The translations under genes and the position numbers were made by a program. From Acidiferrobacterales bacterium (GTDB lineage: Bacteria; Pseudomonadota; Gammaproteobacteria; Acidiferrobacterales; Sulfurifustaceae): 7,292 bases of DNA. The stretch is taken from NCBI GenBank assembly GCA_015492195.1, contig WGFP01000077.1:1-7292 (forward strand). Direction: 5' to 3'. The notes below the pieces were generated by a model. It was not told where the DNA came from and made no database searches. It saw only the letters and a program-made list of their open reading frames with translations. Positions 6,402-7,292 of the stretch are shown piece after piece; the first letter of the stretch is position 1, and the number at the start of each line of letters is the position of its first letter.

Positions 6402-6460
6402 TGCCGCCCCTTTAGGGCCGAAGCCGTGTTTTTCAACCACCGAGCGCGAGACACCGAACA

Positions 6461-6595
6461 ATGAAACGCACTTATCAACCCAGTAATCTAAAGCGCAAGC
6501 GCAGGCACGGTTTTCGTGCGCGCATGGCCACGGCCAGCGGCCGCGCCATTCTCAGGGCGCGCAGAGCGAAGGGGCGCGCGCGCCTGAGCGTATAA
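6461..6595 (+). CDS. rpmH: 50S ribosomal protein L34
   Basis: This small, very basic 44-aa protein of the large ribosomal subunit starts MKRTYQPSNLKRKRRHGF and ends RRAKGRARLSV. Its whole length matches the L34 family, usually 44-46 aa. The ATG at 6461 is the only start that gives the invariant MKRTYQPS N-terminus. The Shine-Dalgarno is poor; only a GAG-containing purine stretch lies about 10 bases upstream. The gene is the first of the rpmH-rnpA-yidD-yidC cluster, with rnpA starting 7 bases after its stop. It is divergent from dnaA. Confidence 0.97.
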   Translation: MKRTYQPSNLKRKRRHGFRARMATASGRAILRARRAKGRARLSV

Positions 6596-6602
6596 ACGTT
6601 TG

Positions 6603-6965
6603 GTGAACCCGCGTTACGGGCTCTCTCGACCATCGCGGCTGTCAAAGCCGCTGGAATTCAGGGCGGTCTTAAAGGGCGGCAGCAAATCCCGCGACAAGTT
6701 TTTCAGCGTGTTCGCCGCGTCTAATTCATGTGGTCAAGGACGTATCGGCCTTACAGTGTCGCGCAGGATATCGCCCAAGGCGACGATAAGGAACCGGGTT
6801 AAGCGTCAAATTCGGGAGTCTTATCGGCACCACCAAAGCGAACTAGCGGGCCTTGACGTGGTGGTGGTGGCATACGCGCCCGCCCGCCTCGCGGACGGGC
6901 GTTGTCTGCAAGCGTCACTTGCTGCACACTGGAAAAAAATTTCACTACGATGCAAAAAATCCTGA
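6603..6965 (+). CDS. rnpA: Ribonuclease P protein component
   Basis: This is the basic protein subunit of RNase P, which helps the catalytic RNA remove the 5' leader of pre-tRNAs. The product is 120 aa, similar to the 119 aa of E. coli. It has the N-terminal arginine-rich SRPSRLSKPLEF segment, GRIGLTVSRR at about 46-55, and the signature RNRVKRQIRES starting near residue 63, whose RNR motif contacts the RNA. It continues into a DVVVVAYAP strand near 85-93. No ATG is available. I chose GTG at 6603; the TTG just before it, at 6600, is an equally possible start and adds one residue. There is no clear Shine-Dalgarno, so translation may be coupled to rpmH, which ends 7 bases upstream. The 3' end overlaps yidD by 16 bases. 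Confidence 0.95.
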   Translation: MNPRYGLSRPSRLSKPLEFRAVLKGGSKSRDKFFSVFAASNSCGQGRIGLTVSRRISPKATIRNRVKRQIRESYRHHQSELAGLDVVVVAYAPARLADGRCLQASLAAHWKKISLRCKKS

Positions 6966-7189
6966 TTTTATTGTTGCGCGGGTACCGCTATCTGATCAGC
7001 CCCTGGTTGGGTAACCATTGCCGCTTTTATCCCAGTTGCTCGCAGTACGCCATCGACGCCATCGCGGGTCACGGCACGGGGAAGGGCCTGTGGTTGGCCT
7101 GCCGTCGTCTGGCCCGCTGCCATCCTTGGCACGCCGGCGGGCACGACCCGGTACCCCCGCCCCCGCCGGGAAAAACTAACGAGGCCTGA
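6950..7189 (+). CDS. yidD: Membrane protein insertion efficiency factor YidD
   Basis: YidD is a small inner-membrane-associated protein that aids YidC- and Sec-dependent membrane protein insertion. The product is 79 aa. It has the family pattern LLRGYRYLISPWLG (8-21), CRFYPSCSQYA with its Cys pair (24-34), and CHPWHAGGHDPVP near residues 56-68. The amphipathic N-terminus and the three conserved cysteines are intact. I chose the ATG at 6950 because it gives the family-like MQKILILLLRGY start; an upstream ATG in the same frame at 6902 would add 16 residues of unrelated sequence deep inside rnpA. The gene overlaps the rnpA end by 16 bases, which suggests translational coupling, and yidC begins 7 bases after its stop. 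Confidence 0.95.
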   Translation: MQKILILLLRGYRYLISPWLGNHCRFYPSCSQYAIDAIAGHGTGKGLWLACRRLARCHPWHAGGHDPVPPPPPGKTNEA

Positions 7190-7196
7190 TCGACCC

Positions 7197-7273
7197 ATGA
7201 GTTTTCAACGTATATTGCTCGTTTTTGCGCTGGTCCTCATCCTTATGGCGATATGGCAGGCCTGGGAGCAGGA
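7197..7273 (+). CDS. yidC: Membrane protein insertase YidC, N-terminal fragment (3'-truncated)
   Basis: Only 25 complete codons are genomic. They encode MSFQRILLVFALVLILMAIW followed by QAWEQ. This is the typical start of gram-negative YidC: a QR pair, one hydrophobic transmembrane segment (residues 6-20), and the WQAWEQ motif at the periplasmic side. YidC inserts membrane proteins alone or with SecYEG. The position after yidD confirms the identity. The frame stays open through adapter bases to the end of the window, but those last codons are artefactual. A GAGG lies 12 bases upstream of the ATG, inside the end of yidD. Confidence 0.88.
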
Positions 7274-7292
7274 CTGTCTCTTATACACATCT
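7274..7292 (+). other. Sequencing adapter: Tn5/Nextera mosaic end
   Basis: The final 19 bases are CTGTCTCTTATACACATCT. This is the exact reverse complement of the Tn5 transposase mosaic end used in Nextera libraries. It is residual adapter left on an assembled contig end and not part of the genome. It interrupts yidC after codon 25. Confidence 0.97.

Noticed and set aside
6402..6420. GCCC/GGGC hairpin in the rpmH leader as an attenuator or riboswitch
   Set aside because: It has only about four pairs and no conserved leader features; too weak to call.
6902..6949. Upstream ATG start for yidD
   Set aside because: The 16 added residues lie within rnpA coding sequence and do not resemble YidD N-termini; the ATG at 6950 fits the family.

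Overview
The window reads as the chromosomal replication-origin region of a gammaproteobacterium, truncated at both ends and carrying sequencing-adapter sequence at its right edge. The lineage call rests on the proteins. DnaA has the NTWIRPLQ N-terminus, L34 ends in RRAKGRARLSV, DnaN is 366 residues and ends in MPMRL, and GyrB is long (810 aa) with the insertion between its Toprim half and C-terminal tail that is typical of Proteobacteria. I cannot give a genus from sequence alone.

Layout from left to right: (1) the 3' part of an ArsM-type arsenite methyltransferase gene on the + strand (1-990). (2) A convergent leftward block dnaA-dnaN-gyrB on the - strand (6260 down to 1003). The usual recF between dnaN and gyrB is absent; the 150-bp gap there holds two near-consensus parS (ParB-binding) sites. 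(3) A 239-bp, low-GC, strongly G/T-skewed gap between dnaA and dnaN (4687-4925). It has an AT-rich palindrome, TAG trinucleotides next to a GC cluster, and degenerate DnaA boxes, and is a candidate unwinding region of oriC. (4) A divergent dnaA/rpmH spacer of about 200 bp with one perfect DnaA box, a 16-bp inverted repeat and a TTGACA promoter for rpmH. (5) The rightward cluster rpmH-rnpA-yidD-yidC (from 6461), the classic bacterial order, with yidD overlapping rnpA and yidC cut off after 25 codons.

Functionally, the leftward genes make the initiator (DnaA), the sliding clamp (DnaN) and the gyrase ATPase subunit (GyrB). The rightward genes make ribosomal protein L34, the RNase P protein, and the YidD/YidC membrane-insertion factors. 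All conserved genes point away from the dnaA/rpmH spacer, as expected of leading-strand genes flanking an origin. The methyltransferase points against gyrB and is the only accessory gene.

I found no CRISPR, insertion sequence, tRNA or rRNA gene, and no new multi-gene system. The points of most interest are the parS pair in place of recF, the origin-like dnaA-dnaN spacer, the unassigned inverted repeat upstream of dnaA, and the last 19 bases, which are the Tn5/Nextera mosaic end and not genomic DNA.
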